Counted from the first letter of the stretch, positions 1 through 6,463 are shown. The stretch is 7,440 bases of DNA from Actinomycetes bacterium (GCA_021798075.1 JAJZYO010000089.1:1-7440), one strand, 5' to 3'. Program-made: numbers and translations. Notes: a model not told the origin generated them from the letters alone.

Positions 1-1
1 A

Positions 2-1453
2 GAGGAGGGCATCGACGAGGTAGTCGTGTTCAACCCCAACTCGTGGCCTGTTTCCGATTGGGTCGACCTAAGGCCACGGTCCCTCTCCTTCGAGGGGCAA
101 GCGCCTTCCGGCGCGCCCCGGCTAGCACTGGAGGACGACGCTGGTCGCGCCGTCGAGCACCAGGTCGTTGCCGAACCGGCGCCCGGCACCAGAGTTGGGT
201 TCGTCGCGCCCTCGGTGCCCGCTCTCGGCTACGCGCGGTACTACCTGGGTCGGCACCCCGGGGAAGTGGCGAGCCACGGGCAGGGTAGTGGCGGTCCAGT
301 CCGCAGCGCAGGCGAGGACATCGTGTGGGATGCCGGCGGTGTCATGGCGCGAGTCACGGGCGGCGGTCTGGCCGAGTTGCGCGTCGACGGGGTACCCCTC
401 CTCTCGGCGGACCGCTACCTGGGCGGCGAGGTGCTCCAGCTGTCGTCCCCGGGCGTCGATGTCGGGACCCACGAGCACGACGACGAGTACGACTGGCGGA
501 TCGTGCGGCCGTTCCAGCCCGAGGTGGACGGTGCTGTGCGCCCGGTGGCCGGGCGGGCCGAACTGGTGGAGAGCGGACCGGTGCGCTGGGTCGTGCACTG
601 TCGCTCCGAGCACCGTCAGTGCGTAGTGGACCAGCGGCTCACCTTTTACCTGGCGATGCCCCGCGTGGACCTCCAGGTGACCGTCGTTGGCTGGACGGGG
701 GAGCACAGTAGGGAGCTCCGCTGGGTGTTCCCCCTCGCCCGGGAGGCTCGCCGCATCCGCTACGGGGTGCCCTTCGGTCACGCCACCCTGGGTGAAGACG
801 AGGTCCCCGAGTTCCGCGACGTGCGACCGCGCGAGTTCTTGCGATGGCTGCTGGCTGACCTCGGCACAGCGACCTTCGCGCTCTCTTCGCCTGTTTCGAC
901 TTTCGATTGGTCCGAGCCCGCTCGTCCCGCGAGCGAGGGCACCTTCTTCCAACTGGTGCTCCTGGCCACGAAGCGCAGCATCCACCCCCGCGGCAATTGG
1001 TACAGCCAAGAGGGCTCGCACACCTTCACGGCAAGCATTCACCCGAGGGCAGCGTCACCGGCCGAGATCGAACGTGAAGCCCGGGAGGCCGGGTCGCTCT
1101 GGGCCGCCGTCCCGGCCCGGGCGGCGCGGCGAGGCAGCCCAGTCGCCACTGCCCACAGCTACGAAGCCTTGGTGAGCGACCTCCAGCCGGGCCACGTTGT
1201 GGCCACAGCTGTCAAAAAACAAGAAGACGGGCCGGCTTTGGTCGTCCGCTTGGCAGAGACGGCTGGCACCCCCGCGTCGGTCCGGCTGAGGACATCTTTC
1301 CCGGTCTCGGCCGTCGCCAGCCTCGATGGCCGCGAAGCAGGTCCTGGCGATGAAGTCGATGCCCGCCTCGGGGCTCCCGACGAGGTCATGCTTTCGATGC
1401 GGGGCCACCAGATCGTCACCGTTGCCCTCACTCCGGGATCGTGCCGGCCGTGA
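2..1453 (+). CDS. Alpha-mannosidase, glycoside hydrolase family 38, C-terminal half (5' end cut by window edge)
   Basis: GH38 enzymes hydrolyse alpha-mannosidic bonds; bacterial members usually have 850-1050 residues. The reading frame is open to the left edge, and the GTG at position 26 lies inside a conserved strand, so it is not the true start. About 483 residues are visible. They begin at the post-catalytic beta domain (visible residues 7-16, VVVFNPNSWP, matching the usual NPLSW-type opening of the GH38 C-terminal region). Further family landmarks are the strand around 230-245 (GWTGEHSRELRW...FPL), the YGVPFGH element near 254-260, and the GNWY..EGSH...HPR block near 331-349. The catalytic barrel with its nucleophile Asp and the zinc site would lie upstream, so activity cannot be judged. 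No signal peptide can be assessed. It heads a co-directional sugar operon and ends in TGA at 1451-1453. The family call is firm; the exact substrate linkage is unknown. Confidence 0.87.
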   Translation, partial: EEGIDEVVVFNPNSWPVSDWVDLRPRSLSFEGQAPSGAPRLALEDDAGRAVEHQVVAEPAPGTRVGFVAPSVPALGYARYYLGRHPGEVASHGQGSGGPVRSAGEDIVWDAGGVMARVTGGGLAELRVDGVPLLSADRYLGGEVLQLSSPGVDVGTHEHDDEYDWRIVRPFQPEVDGAVRPVAGRAELVESGPVRWVVHCRSEHRQCVVDQRLTFYLAMPRVDLQVTVVGWTGEHSRELRWVFPLAREARRIRYGVPFGHATLGEDEVPEFRDVRPREFLRWLLADLGTATFALSSPVSTFDWSEPARPASEGTFFQLVLLATKRSIHPRGNWYSQEGSHTFTASIHPRAASPAEIEREAREAGSLWAAVPARAARRGSPVATAHSYEALVSDLQPGHVVATAVKKQEDGPALVVRLAETAGTPASVRLRTSFPVSAVASLDGREAGPGDEVDARLGAPDEVMLSMRGHQIVTVALTPGSCRP

Positions 1454-1460
1454 AGGCTGC

Positions 1461-1495
1461 CACTCCCCTGGCCAAGGCCATCCAGGGGCCCAGTG
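1461..1495 (+). other. Inverted repeat (RNA hairpin) between the mannosidase and kinase genes
   Basis: Seven bases after the mannosidase stop, CACT plus CCCCTGG (1461-1471) can pair with CCAGGGG (1482-1488) and, after a three-base CCC bulge, AGTG (1492-1495). This gives an 11-bp stem with a 10-base loop. No T tract follows, so it is not a classical intrinsic terminator. It could be an mRNA-stabilising or partly attenuating hairpin within the operon. Function is inferred only; in DNA this rich in G and C, stems of this size also arise by chance. Confidence 0.35.
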
Positions 1496-1543
1496 CCAGG
1501 CCCAGCGGTACTTTGTGCGGGTCGTCCCGGGCGGGGTGAAAGA

Positions 1544-2485
1544 GTGAACGGCGGAGTAGTGGTGGTCGGCAACACGGTGGCGGATTTCTTCGTCGAAACC
1601 GAGCGTTTCCCTCTCGGTAGTGGCTCCGAGTTCGGCCCCCTCAGCCTGGCCGTGGCCCAAGGTGCCGCACGGCTCGATGTCGGCGGGAACGCCGGCAGGA
1701 CCGCCGCCCTCCTCGCCGAGCTCGGGGCCAGGGCCCGGCTGTACACGAGGCTCGGCTCTGACCTGTGGGGGGACTGGCTGCGCTCGGAGCTAAGACGCCG
1801 AGAGGTCGACGTCGTCGGCGCAGGGGGGGGCGAGACGTCGACCAACTTCGTGGCGACGGACGCAGCGGGCAAGCGGGCGTCGTTTTTCTTCCCGGGCCGC
1901 GCGGATTACGGGGTGCCCGAGGTTGGGGCGGGCACGAGCTTTGTCGTCGTGGCGGCCTGTCCCTTCCCGGACCTCACGCAGCTGGCCAGCTGGCTACCAC
2001 GGCTCGGTGCCGGCGTGCCGGCCCTGGTCGACCCGGGGCCAGGGATCCTCGGCCGGCCCGGGCTGGCAGAGCTCGCCCGCCTGGCCGCACCTCAGACCTA
2101 CCTGAGCGTCAACAGCTCCGAACTCGCGGAGCTCACTGGTGAAGGCGACGTGGCCGGCGGGCTGCGCCAAGCTCGGGCCATCGGGTTTCGGAACGTCGTC
2201 GTCAAGCTGGGTTCCCGCGGGGCGCTCGTGTCGTCGGGCACCGGGGCCTCGCTCTTGCCTGGCGAACCCTTGGCCGAACGAGCGCGCTCGACAGTCGGGG
2301 CCGGGGACGCCTTCAACGCCGGGCTCGTCTTCGGGTTGGCGAACGGCTTCGACTTGTGCACATCGGCCGCGCTGGGCAACCGCGTGGCCCGGCGCAGGCT
2401 CTCGGCCGGCCGGTTCGGGCCAAACGGTGCCGCCGAGCTCTTGTCACATTTGGACGACGACGTAAACAAAGCACAGGAGGTATGA
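1544..2485 (+). CDS. PfkB/ribokinase-family carbohydrate kinase
   Basis: This is an ATP-dependent sugar or nucleoside kinase of the PfkB fold, presumably cytosolic. With the GTG at 1544 the protein has 313 residues, normal for the family. An earlier in-frame GTG at 1493 would add 17 residues rich in Pro and Arg ahead of the first beta strand, and the GGGGTG at 1533-1538 suits the later start. Visible signatures are the N-terminal strand VVVVGN with Asp14 (usual substrate-contacting position), the GGN motif at 47-49 followed by A..AALLAELG and LGSD, an N..E...L.G element in the second half, and the C-terminal PfkB signature GAGDAFNAG with the catalytic base Asp255. Its TGA lies four bases before the SIS gene, so the two are probably translationally coupled. 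The pairing suggests it makes the phosphorylated ketose or glycosylamine that the SIS enzyme uses. Substrate is not determinable; 2-keto-3-deoxygluconate, fructose, fructosamine or ribokinase-like activities are all possible. Confidence 0.9.
   Translation: MNGGVVVVGNTVADFFVETERFPLGSGSEFGPLSLAVAQGAARLDVGGNAGRTAALLAELGARARLYTRLGSDLWGDWLRSELRRREVDVVGAGGGETSTNFVATDAAGKRASFFFPGRADYGVPEVGAGTSFVVVAACPFPDLTQLASWLPRLGAGVPALVDPGPGILGRPGLAELARLAAPQTYLSVNSSELAELTGEGDVAGGLRQARAIGFRNVVVKLGSRGALVSSGTGASLLPGEPLAERARSTVGAGDAFNAGLVFGLANGFDLCTSAALGNRVARRRLSAGRFGPNGAAELLSHLDDDVNKAQEV
2475..2481 (+). promoter_or_regulatory. Strong Shine-Dalgarno for the SIS-domain gene
   Basis: AGGAGGT lies at 2475-2481, eight bases before the ATG at 2490, at the end of the kinase gene in a locally A-rich patch. 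It is the clearest ribosome binding site in the window and decides the start. A nearer ATG at 2482 is in another frame and too close to the site. The strength suggests the SIS enzyme is translated efficiently relative to its neighbours. Confidence 0.8.
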
Positions 2486-2489
2486 GAAA

Positions 2490-3737
2490 ATGCCAACTTT
2501 CCCCCGCTGGGCACAGCAGCTCTTGGACCGCCACCCAGGAGAGCCGGCCCCCCTCGCCGACGGCCCCATCCCGCCGTGGCTGCTGGACGAGGCGCGCCAA
2601 AGGCCCCTTTGGTACATAATCCGCGAGGCGAGCGAGGTACGGACGAGGCACCCGTTCCTCGTCTACGACGAGATCGAAAAGGAACCGGCGCAGTGGCGTG
2701 AGATCCTGGGCACGATGGAAGGAGACGTTGCGAGGGTCGCCAAGGTGATAGCGGCCAGGGGGGTCGACCAGGCGATCTTCACAGGCTGCGGGTCCGCCTT
2801 CTTCACGGCCATGCACGGCGCGTTTACCTGGTCGCACTACACGCCTCTCCGGGCAACCGCCATCGAATCTTACGAGCTGTCCAACTACTTCCCGCGGGTC
2901 GACCCCGGGCGCACTCTGCTCGTAGCGCACTCAGGGACCGGCGGGAGCATCGAGACGGTGGAGGCGCTTCGGGCCGCCAAGAAAAAGGGACTGCTCACCC
3001 TGGCGCTCACCAACACCGACGTGAGCCCGGTCCTCGACGAGTGCGACGAGGCGCTCGTCTACCTGACCCGCCAGGGCTGCGGGCCTTGCATCTCGGTCGT
3101 GAGCACACGTGCCCTGGTGCAGACCATGCTGGCCCGCCAGTTGGCTGTTCCGGAAGCTGATGTGGCCAGCCTGGACAGGTCGCTGCAGGCGCTGCCGTCG
3201 GCGGGAGAGGGGTTCCTGGCGGACATGAGCGACCGGGTGAGGGACTTTGCCGGGAGGAGGGCCTCTGACGAAGCGGTGTTCCTGGTGGGGTCGGGGCCCA
3301 ACTACTTCAGTGCACGCGAGGGTACCCTCAAGATCGAGGAACAAAGCGGGATCGTGGGCAAGGCATACCGGGCGGGCGACTTCCACCATGATGCGTTGTC
3401 ACTCCTGACGCCGGAGCGCCTCGTTGTCGCCATTGCTGCAAGCGGGCACGCCAATGCCAGGATCGGCGACGCCCTTCGCGCGGCCAAGGCCGGCGGTGCC
3501 CCGACGCTCGGCGTCGAGTACGGACAGGCAGGGGGGCTGGCCGGGCTCGCCGACGAGGTGTGGCACCTGCAAGGCGACGTGGACGAATACGTGGCACCGG
3601 TCCTGCTGACCCTGCCGTTCCAGCTCCTCGGGTACTTCATGGGCGTGGCCCGCGGCCGTAACCCGGATACTCTCGCCACCGACAACGAAGCCAACGTGCG
3701 GGCATGGCTCACGTCGTTCCCGCTCGGCACCCACTGA
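2490..3737 (+). CDS. Double SIS-domain sugar-phosphate isomerase / deglycase / deaminase-type enzyme
   Basis: The protein has 415 residues with two SIS (sugar isomerase) domains, and no N-terminal glutaminase domain as in GlmS. SIS domain 1 carries GCGS at 99-102 and the phosphate-loop-like SGTGG starting at Ser148. SIS domain 2 begins with the VGSGPN strand. The helix EGTLKIEE followed by AGDFHH aligns with the GlmS isomerase site: Glu277, Lys281, Glu284 and His300 match E. coli GlmS Glu481, Lys485, Glu488 and His504 with identical spacing. The same 16-residue Glu-His interval is, from memory, that of the fructosamine-6-phosphate deglycase FraB (Glu214/His230). The C-terminus lacks the GlmS-like LAKSVTVE tail with its active-site Lys. 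Chemistry on a ketose- or amino-sugar-phosphate is therefore likely, with a deglycase or deaminase favoured over glucosamine synthesis. A CGPC motif (197-200) replaces the usual GPE segment. The preceding PfkB kinase fits as supplier of its phosphorylated substrate. Confidence 0.85.
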   Translation: MPTFPRWAQQLLDRHPGEPAPLADGPIPPWLLDEARQRPLWYIIREASEVRTRHPFLVYDEIEKEPAQWREILGTMEGDVARVAKVIAARGVDQAIFTGCGSAFFTAMHGAFTWSHYTPLRATAIESYELSNYFPRVDPGRTLLVAHSGTGGSIETVEALRAAKKKGLLTLALTNTDVSPVLDECDEALVYLTRQGCGPCISVVSTRALVQTMLARQLAVPEADVASLDRSLQALPSAGEGFLADMSDRVRDFAGRRASDEAVFLVGSGPNYFSAREGTLKIEEQSGIVGKAYRAGDFHHDALSLLTPERLVVAIAASGHANARIGDALRAAKAGGAPTLGVEYGQAGGLAGLADEVWHLQGDVDEYVAPVLLTLPFQLLGYFMGVARGRNPDTLATDNEANVRAWLTSFPLGTH

Positions 3738-3743
3738 AAGGGG
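3736..3743 (+). promoter_or_regulatory. Ribosome binding site of the dioxygenase gene
   Basis: GAAAGGGG at 3736-3743 overlaps the SIS stop codon and sits seven bases before the GTG at 3751, supporting that non-ATG start. The gap between the genes is only 13 bases, consistent with one message. Confidence 0.55.
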
Positions 3744-3750
3744 CACACGA

Positions 3751-4503
3751 GTGACTTCGCCACTGGTACATCGTCCGCTCAGCGAGGAGGACTTGCAGTC
3801 CTACGACGAGCGAGGGTACCTGCTCTACAGGCACCAGCTGTTCGAAAGTAAACAGTTGGACGCCCTCGAGGCCATTTTCCAAGAGCACCGCGCCGCCGAG
3901 GCGCAAAAGAGAGGCGACGAGTTCGACACGCCGCACTTCGACGACGAGAGGCTCTTGGCGTTCCTCCTCGCGCCGTCGGTCCTCGACCTCGTCGAGTCCA
4001 TCGTGGGCCCGAACATCGTGTTGTGGTCCAGCCACTTCATATGCAAAGACGCACTGGTCGGACGGGCCACCCCCTGGCACGAGGACTCGGCGTACTGGAG
4101 CGGGCGGCTCGAGCGCTACGACCGGATCGTCACCGTGTGGCTCGCCCTCGACGACGTGGACCGGGCCAATGGCTGCATGCAGGTCATACCCGGTTCTCAC
4201 CTGGAGGGCGGGTTTTCTTCGTACCAGGATGTCGATGCCTCCGCCAACACCTTCCAAACAGAGATTGCCGGGGTCGACCTGTCAGAGGCGGTGGCATTGG
4301 AGCTCCGGCGAGGGGAGTGCTCGCTCCACGACGGGAGGATAAGGCACGGCGCCGAGGCCAACCGGAGCAACCGGCGCCGGCTCGGCTACACGATGAGGTA
4401 CCTGCCTGCGGAGGTGAAGGTACTACCCGAGAAAAACGTGGGCCACCGGCTCTGGCTGGCCCGTGGCCGGGCAGTGGCCGCGAACGAGTACCAAAACCTC
4501 TAG
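3751..4503 (+). CDS. Phytanoyl-CoA dioxygenase (PhyH)-family Fe(II)/2-oxoglutarate-dependent oxygenase
   Basis: This 250-residue protein is typical in size for bacterial PhyH-like oxygenases, which couple decarboxylation of 2-oxoglutarate to hydroxylation of small molecules. The iron-binding triad is visible: His110 and Asp112 in PWHEDSAYW, and His199 in RHGAEANRS. Arg210, eleven residues after His199, sits where human PhyH has its 2-oxoglutarate-binding Arg (His264/Arg275). The segment NGCMQVIPGSH ahead of the distal His is the usual jelly-roll core signature. All expected active-site residues are present, so it should be active. There is no signal peptide or membrane segment. It follows the SIS gene by 13 bases and is followed by a 95-base gap. 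Despite the family name, fatty acyl substrates are unlikely in this setting. A sugar, a sugar substituent, or an N- or S-linked aglycone is a better guess from context, but this is inference. Confidence 0.88.
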   Translation: MTSPLVHRPLSEEDLQSYDERGYLLYRHQLFESKQLDALEAIFQEHRAAEAQKRGDEFDTPHFDDERLLAFLLAPSVLDLVESIVGPNIVLWSSHFICKDALVGRATPWHEDSAYWSGRLERYDRIVTVWLALDDVDRANGCMQVIPGSHLEGGFSSYQDVDASANTFQTEIAGVDLSEAVALELRRGECSLHDGRIRHGAEANRSNRRRLGYTMRYLPAEVKVLPEKNVGHRLWLARGRAVAANEYQNL

Positions 4504-4524
4504 CGGCCGCCGGGACTTTCGCCG

Positions 4525-4540
4525 GCCCCGGCGACGGGGC
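4525..4540 (+). other. GNRA-tetraloop hairpin in the gap after the oxygenase gene
   Basis: GCCCCG (4525-4530), loop GCGA, CGGGGC (4535-4540) form a perfect six-bp stem closed by a GNRA-type tetraloop, 22 bases after the oxygenase stop. No T run follows. It could be a weak terminator of the non-canonical kind proposed for actinobacteria, or an mRNA stability element. The surrounding bases allow alternative GC pairings, so the fold is uncertain. Confidence 0.35.
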
Positions 4541-4565
4541 ACTCCGACGCGCCTTCGTAGAGTGG

Positions 4566-4581
4566 GCCGGCGGGGGCCGGC
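4566..4581 (+). repeat. Paired GCCGGC palindromes upstream of the isomerase start
   Basis: Two copies of the self-complementary hexamer GCCGGC, at 4566-4571 and 4576-4581, flank GGGG. They can form a six-bp hairpin ending 17 bases before the isomerase ATG. They may be a hairpin in the leader, a binding site, or a chance product of base composition. No convincing -35/-10 promoter was found in the 95-base interval. Confidence 0.25.
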
Positions 4582-4598
4582 TGTGCCAGGATGGGGCC

Positions 4599-5351
4599 AT
4601 GAGCTCTCTCGCGCTGCAGATGTGGACCGTCCGCAAGAAGGCCGAGGTTGACCTCGCCGCCACCCTCCGGGAGGTGAAGGCGACCGGCCTCGGCGCCGTC
4701 GAGACGGTCCACGGGATGGGCGGGCTCTCCGGCAAGGAGATGCGCCAGCAACTGGAGGACGCGGGGCTCTCGGCCTGCAGCGCGCACGCCCGGTTGCCCG
4801 AGGGGGACCGGCGAGAGGACATGGAGCAACTGTGCAGAGAAGTCGTCGACCTGGGCGCGCCTGCCCTCGTCGTGTCCTCGCTGCCCGAGGAGTACTTCGC
4901 AGACGACGAGTCGGTGGCGCGCGCCGCCGAGAGGATGAACAAGGCCGCGCCGGTCGCGGCCAGTTACGGGCTCGAGCTCGGCTACCACAACCACTGGTGG
5001 GAGTTCGGGGCCGACCTCGGCGGCCGGAGCGCTTACGAGGTCTTCGTGGAGCGGCTCGACCCGAGCATCGCACTGGAAGTCGACACCTATTGGGCTCAGG
5101 TCGCCGGCCCCGACGCGGCTCACCTCGTAGCCTCGCTCGGTCAGCGCGTCCACTACCTGCACGTGAAGGACGGCCCGATAGAGCGTGGCTCCCCCCAGTG
5201 CGCCGTCGGCCAAGGGCGGATGGACATCCCGAGCGTCCTCGCCGCCAACCCGGCCGTGCGCTGGGACATCATCGAGCTCGACGAGTTCGACGGCGAGATC
5301 TTCGACGCCGTGCGGGACAGCTTCGCCTACCTCGCCCCGCTGGCCCGATGA
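4599..5351 (+). CDS. TIM-barrel sugar phosphate isomerase/epimerase (xylose-isomerase-like, AP endonuclease 2 superfamily)
   Basis: The protein has 250 residues from the ATG at 4599. The open frame extends far upstream across the oxygenase gene, but that part has no family character, whereas MSSLALQMWTVR is the normal first strand (an LQ.WTVR opening is common in this family). AGGA at 4588-4591 is a plausible ribosome site. Members are cytosolic, usually divalent-metal-dependent enzymes that move keto/hydroxyl groups or epimerise sugars (IolE, FrlC, tagatose/psicose epimerase-like). Candidate metal or catalytic residues are His130 and His132 in YHNHWWEF, Asp162 in EVDTYW, His188 in LHVKD, and Glu226 in IIELDEF, each at a barrel strand end as expected. 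Its TGA overlaps the ATG of the oxidoreductase (ATGA), implying coupled translation and linked reactions. The exact sugar is unknown. Confidence 0.87.
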   Translation: MSSLALQMWTVRKKAEVDLAATLREVKATGLGAVETVHGMGGLSGKEMRQQLEDAGLSACSAHARLPEGDRREDMEQLCREVVDLGAPALVVSSLPEEYFADDESVARAAERMNKAAPVAASYGLELGYHNHWWEFGADLGGRSAYEVFVERLDPSIALEVDTYWAQVAGPDAAHLVASLGQRVHYLHVKDGPIERGSPQCAVGQGRMDIPSVLAANPAVRWDIIELDEFDGEIFDAVRDSFAYLAPLAR

Positions 5352-6454
5352 GCACCACCAGGGTCGGGGTCGTCGGCTGTGGGGTGATCAGCCGCGTCTA
5401 CCAGAAGGTGGCACGAGAGTTTGCCGGCCTCGAGATCGTGGCCTGCAGCGACCTCGACCCCGCGGCAGCCAAGGCCTTTGCCGAGGCCGACCCGGCGGGC
5501 CGGACGCGGGTGCTCGAGTTGGAGGAGCTCCTCGACGACCCCGACGTGGACGTGGTGCTCAACCTCACGGTCCCGCTGGCCCATTGGTCGGTGACCTCGG
5601 CCGCCCTCCGGGCCGGCAAGTCCGTCTACAGCGAGAAGCCCTTGGCCACGACGCGCGAACAGGGGGCCGAACTGGTGCGCCTCGCGGGCGAGCAGGGCGT
5701 CCGGCTCGGGTGCGCGCCTGACACCTTCTTGGGCGCCGGCCTGCAAACCTGCCGGCTGGCCATCGACGACGGGCTGATAGGCGAACCGATCGGAGCGGTC
5801 GCCCTTCTTGGTGGCCACGGCCCTGAGGAATGGCACCCCAACCCGGCGTTTTTTTACGAGGCAGGGGCCGGCCCGCTGTTCGACATCGGCCCGTACTACT
5901 TGACGGCCACGGTGGCGCTGCTCGGCCCGATCGCCTCGGTTTCAGGCGTGGCCAGGATCTCGGCGGAGGAGCGCCGGGTGAGGGCCGGCGCCCGTGCGGG
6001 CGAGGTCCTGAAAGTGGCGACGCCCACCCACGTCACAGGGACATTGGAGCTCGTCTCGGGGATCCCGGTGACGTTGCTCACGAGCTTCGACGTGTGGGCC
6101 CACCACCTGCCCCGCTTCGAGATCTACGGGACGGAGGGCTCGTTGTCGGTGCCGGACCCCAACACCTTCGGCGGGCCGGTCGAAGCCTGGGACGCTACGA
6201 GCCGGAAGTGGCGGCCCCTCGAGCTCGTCAACTCCTACACCGAAAACAGCCGAGGGCTTGGCCTCGCCGACCTGGCCAGTGCCCTCACTGCCGGCCGCGA
6301 GCACCGGGCCAGTGGCTCGCTCGCCTTCCACGTCCTCGACGCCATGGTGGCCTTGCTGGAGGCAGCCGAGGAGCGCTCCGTGGTGCGCCTCTCCAGCTCA
6401 GCCGGGCGTCCCGCGCCCCTCCGGCCCGGGCTGGCCCGCGGGGAGATCGACTGA
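5348..6454 (+). CDS. Gfo/Idh/MocA-family NAD(P)-dependent sugar oxidoreductase
   Basis: The protein has 368 residues, and the ATG at 5348 overlaps the previous stop by four bases. The N-terminal Rossmann fold shows GVVGCG (7-12) followed by an acidic strand end (CSDLDP) that suggests preference for NAD(H). EKP at 96-98 supplies the catalytic Lys97. The C-terminal alpha/beta domain has GCAPDTFLGAG and WHPNPAFFYEAGAGPLFDIG, typical of a subgroup common in actinobacterial sugar clusters. In the usual DxxxH catalytic pair, Asp179 is kept but the +4 position is Tyr183 (DIGPYYL) rather than His. Enzymes of this family oxidise or reduce a sugar hydroxyl or keto group (inositol, glucose, 1,5-anhydrofructose, 3-keto sugars). 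Coupling to the isomerase suggests successive steps on one sugar. The last roughly 25 residues are low-complexity and Pro/Arg-rich. Confidence 0.9.
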   Translation: MSTTRVGVVGCGVISRVYQKVAREFAGLEIVACSDLDPAAAKAFAEADPAGRTRVLELEELLDDPDVDVVLNLTVPLAHWSVTSAALRAGKSVYSEKPLATTREQGAELVRLAGEQGVRLGCAPDTFLGAGLQTCRLAIDDGLIGEPIGAVALLGGHGPEEWHPNPAFFYEAGAGPLFDIGPYYLTATVALLGPIASVSGVARISAEERRVRAGARAGEVLKVATPTHVTGTLELVSGIPVTLLTSFDVWAHHLPRFEIYGTEGSLSVPDPNTFGGPVEAWDATSRKWRPLELVNSYTENSRGLGLADLASALTAGREHRASGSLAFHVLDAMVALLEAAEERSVVRLSSSAGRPAPLRPGLARGEID

Positions 6455-6463
6455 GGCCCGCCC

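Noticed and set aside
26..28. GTG as start of the mannosidase gene
   Set aside because: In-frame codons upstream to position 2 continue the conserved beta strand (EGIDEVVVFNP), and the catalytic domain is missing, so the gene extends beyond the left edge.
122..1042. Long reverse-strand open frame (306 codons) under the mannosidase gene
   Set aside because: It is antisense to a clear GH38 reading frame, has no recognisable domain, and its length is expected where third positions are mostly G/C.
2482..2619. ATG at 2482, overlapping the kinase stop, as an alternative start
   Set aside because: It opens a short frame without family features and is one base from the Shine-Dalgarno. The SIS frame from 2490 is conserved from near its start.
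4558..4563. TAGAGT as a -10 promoter element before the isomerase gene
   Set aside because: No matching -35 hexamer is found at suitable spacing, and a single six-base match is not convincing.
4023..4598. Upstream extension of the isomerase frame across the oxygenase gene
   Set aside because: The extension is Arg/Gly-rich with no family similarity and overlaps a well-supported oxygenase gene. The normal family N-terminus starts at 4599.
4832..5347. Upstream extension of the oxidoreductase frame across the isomerase gene
   Set aside because: The extension is Arg-rich shadow sequence. The Rossmann fold begins directly after the ATG at 5348, which forms a standard ATGA overlap.
5849..5855. Run of seven T in the oxidoreductase gene as a possible programmed frameshift site
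   Set aside because: The codons TTT TTT TAC encode a normal FFY segment of the family, the frame continues with conserved motifs, and the context does not fit an X XXY YYZ slip site in frame.
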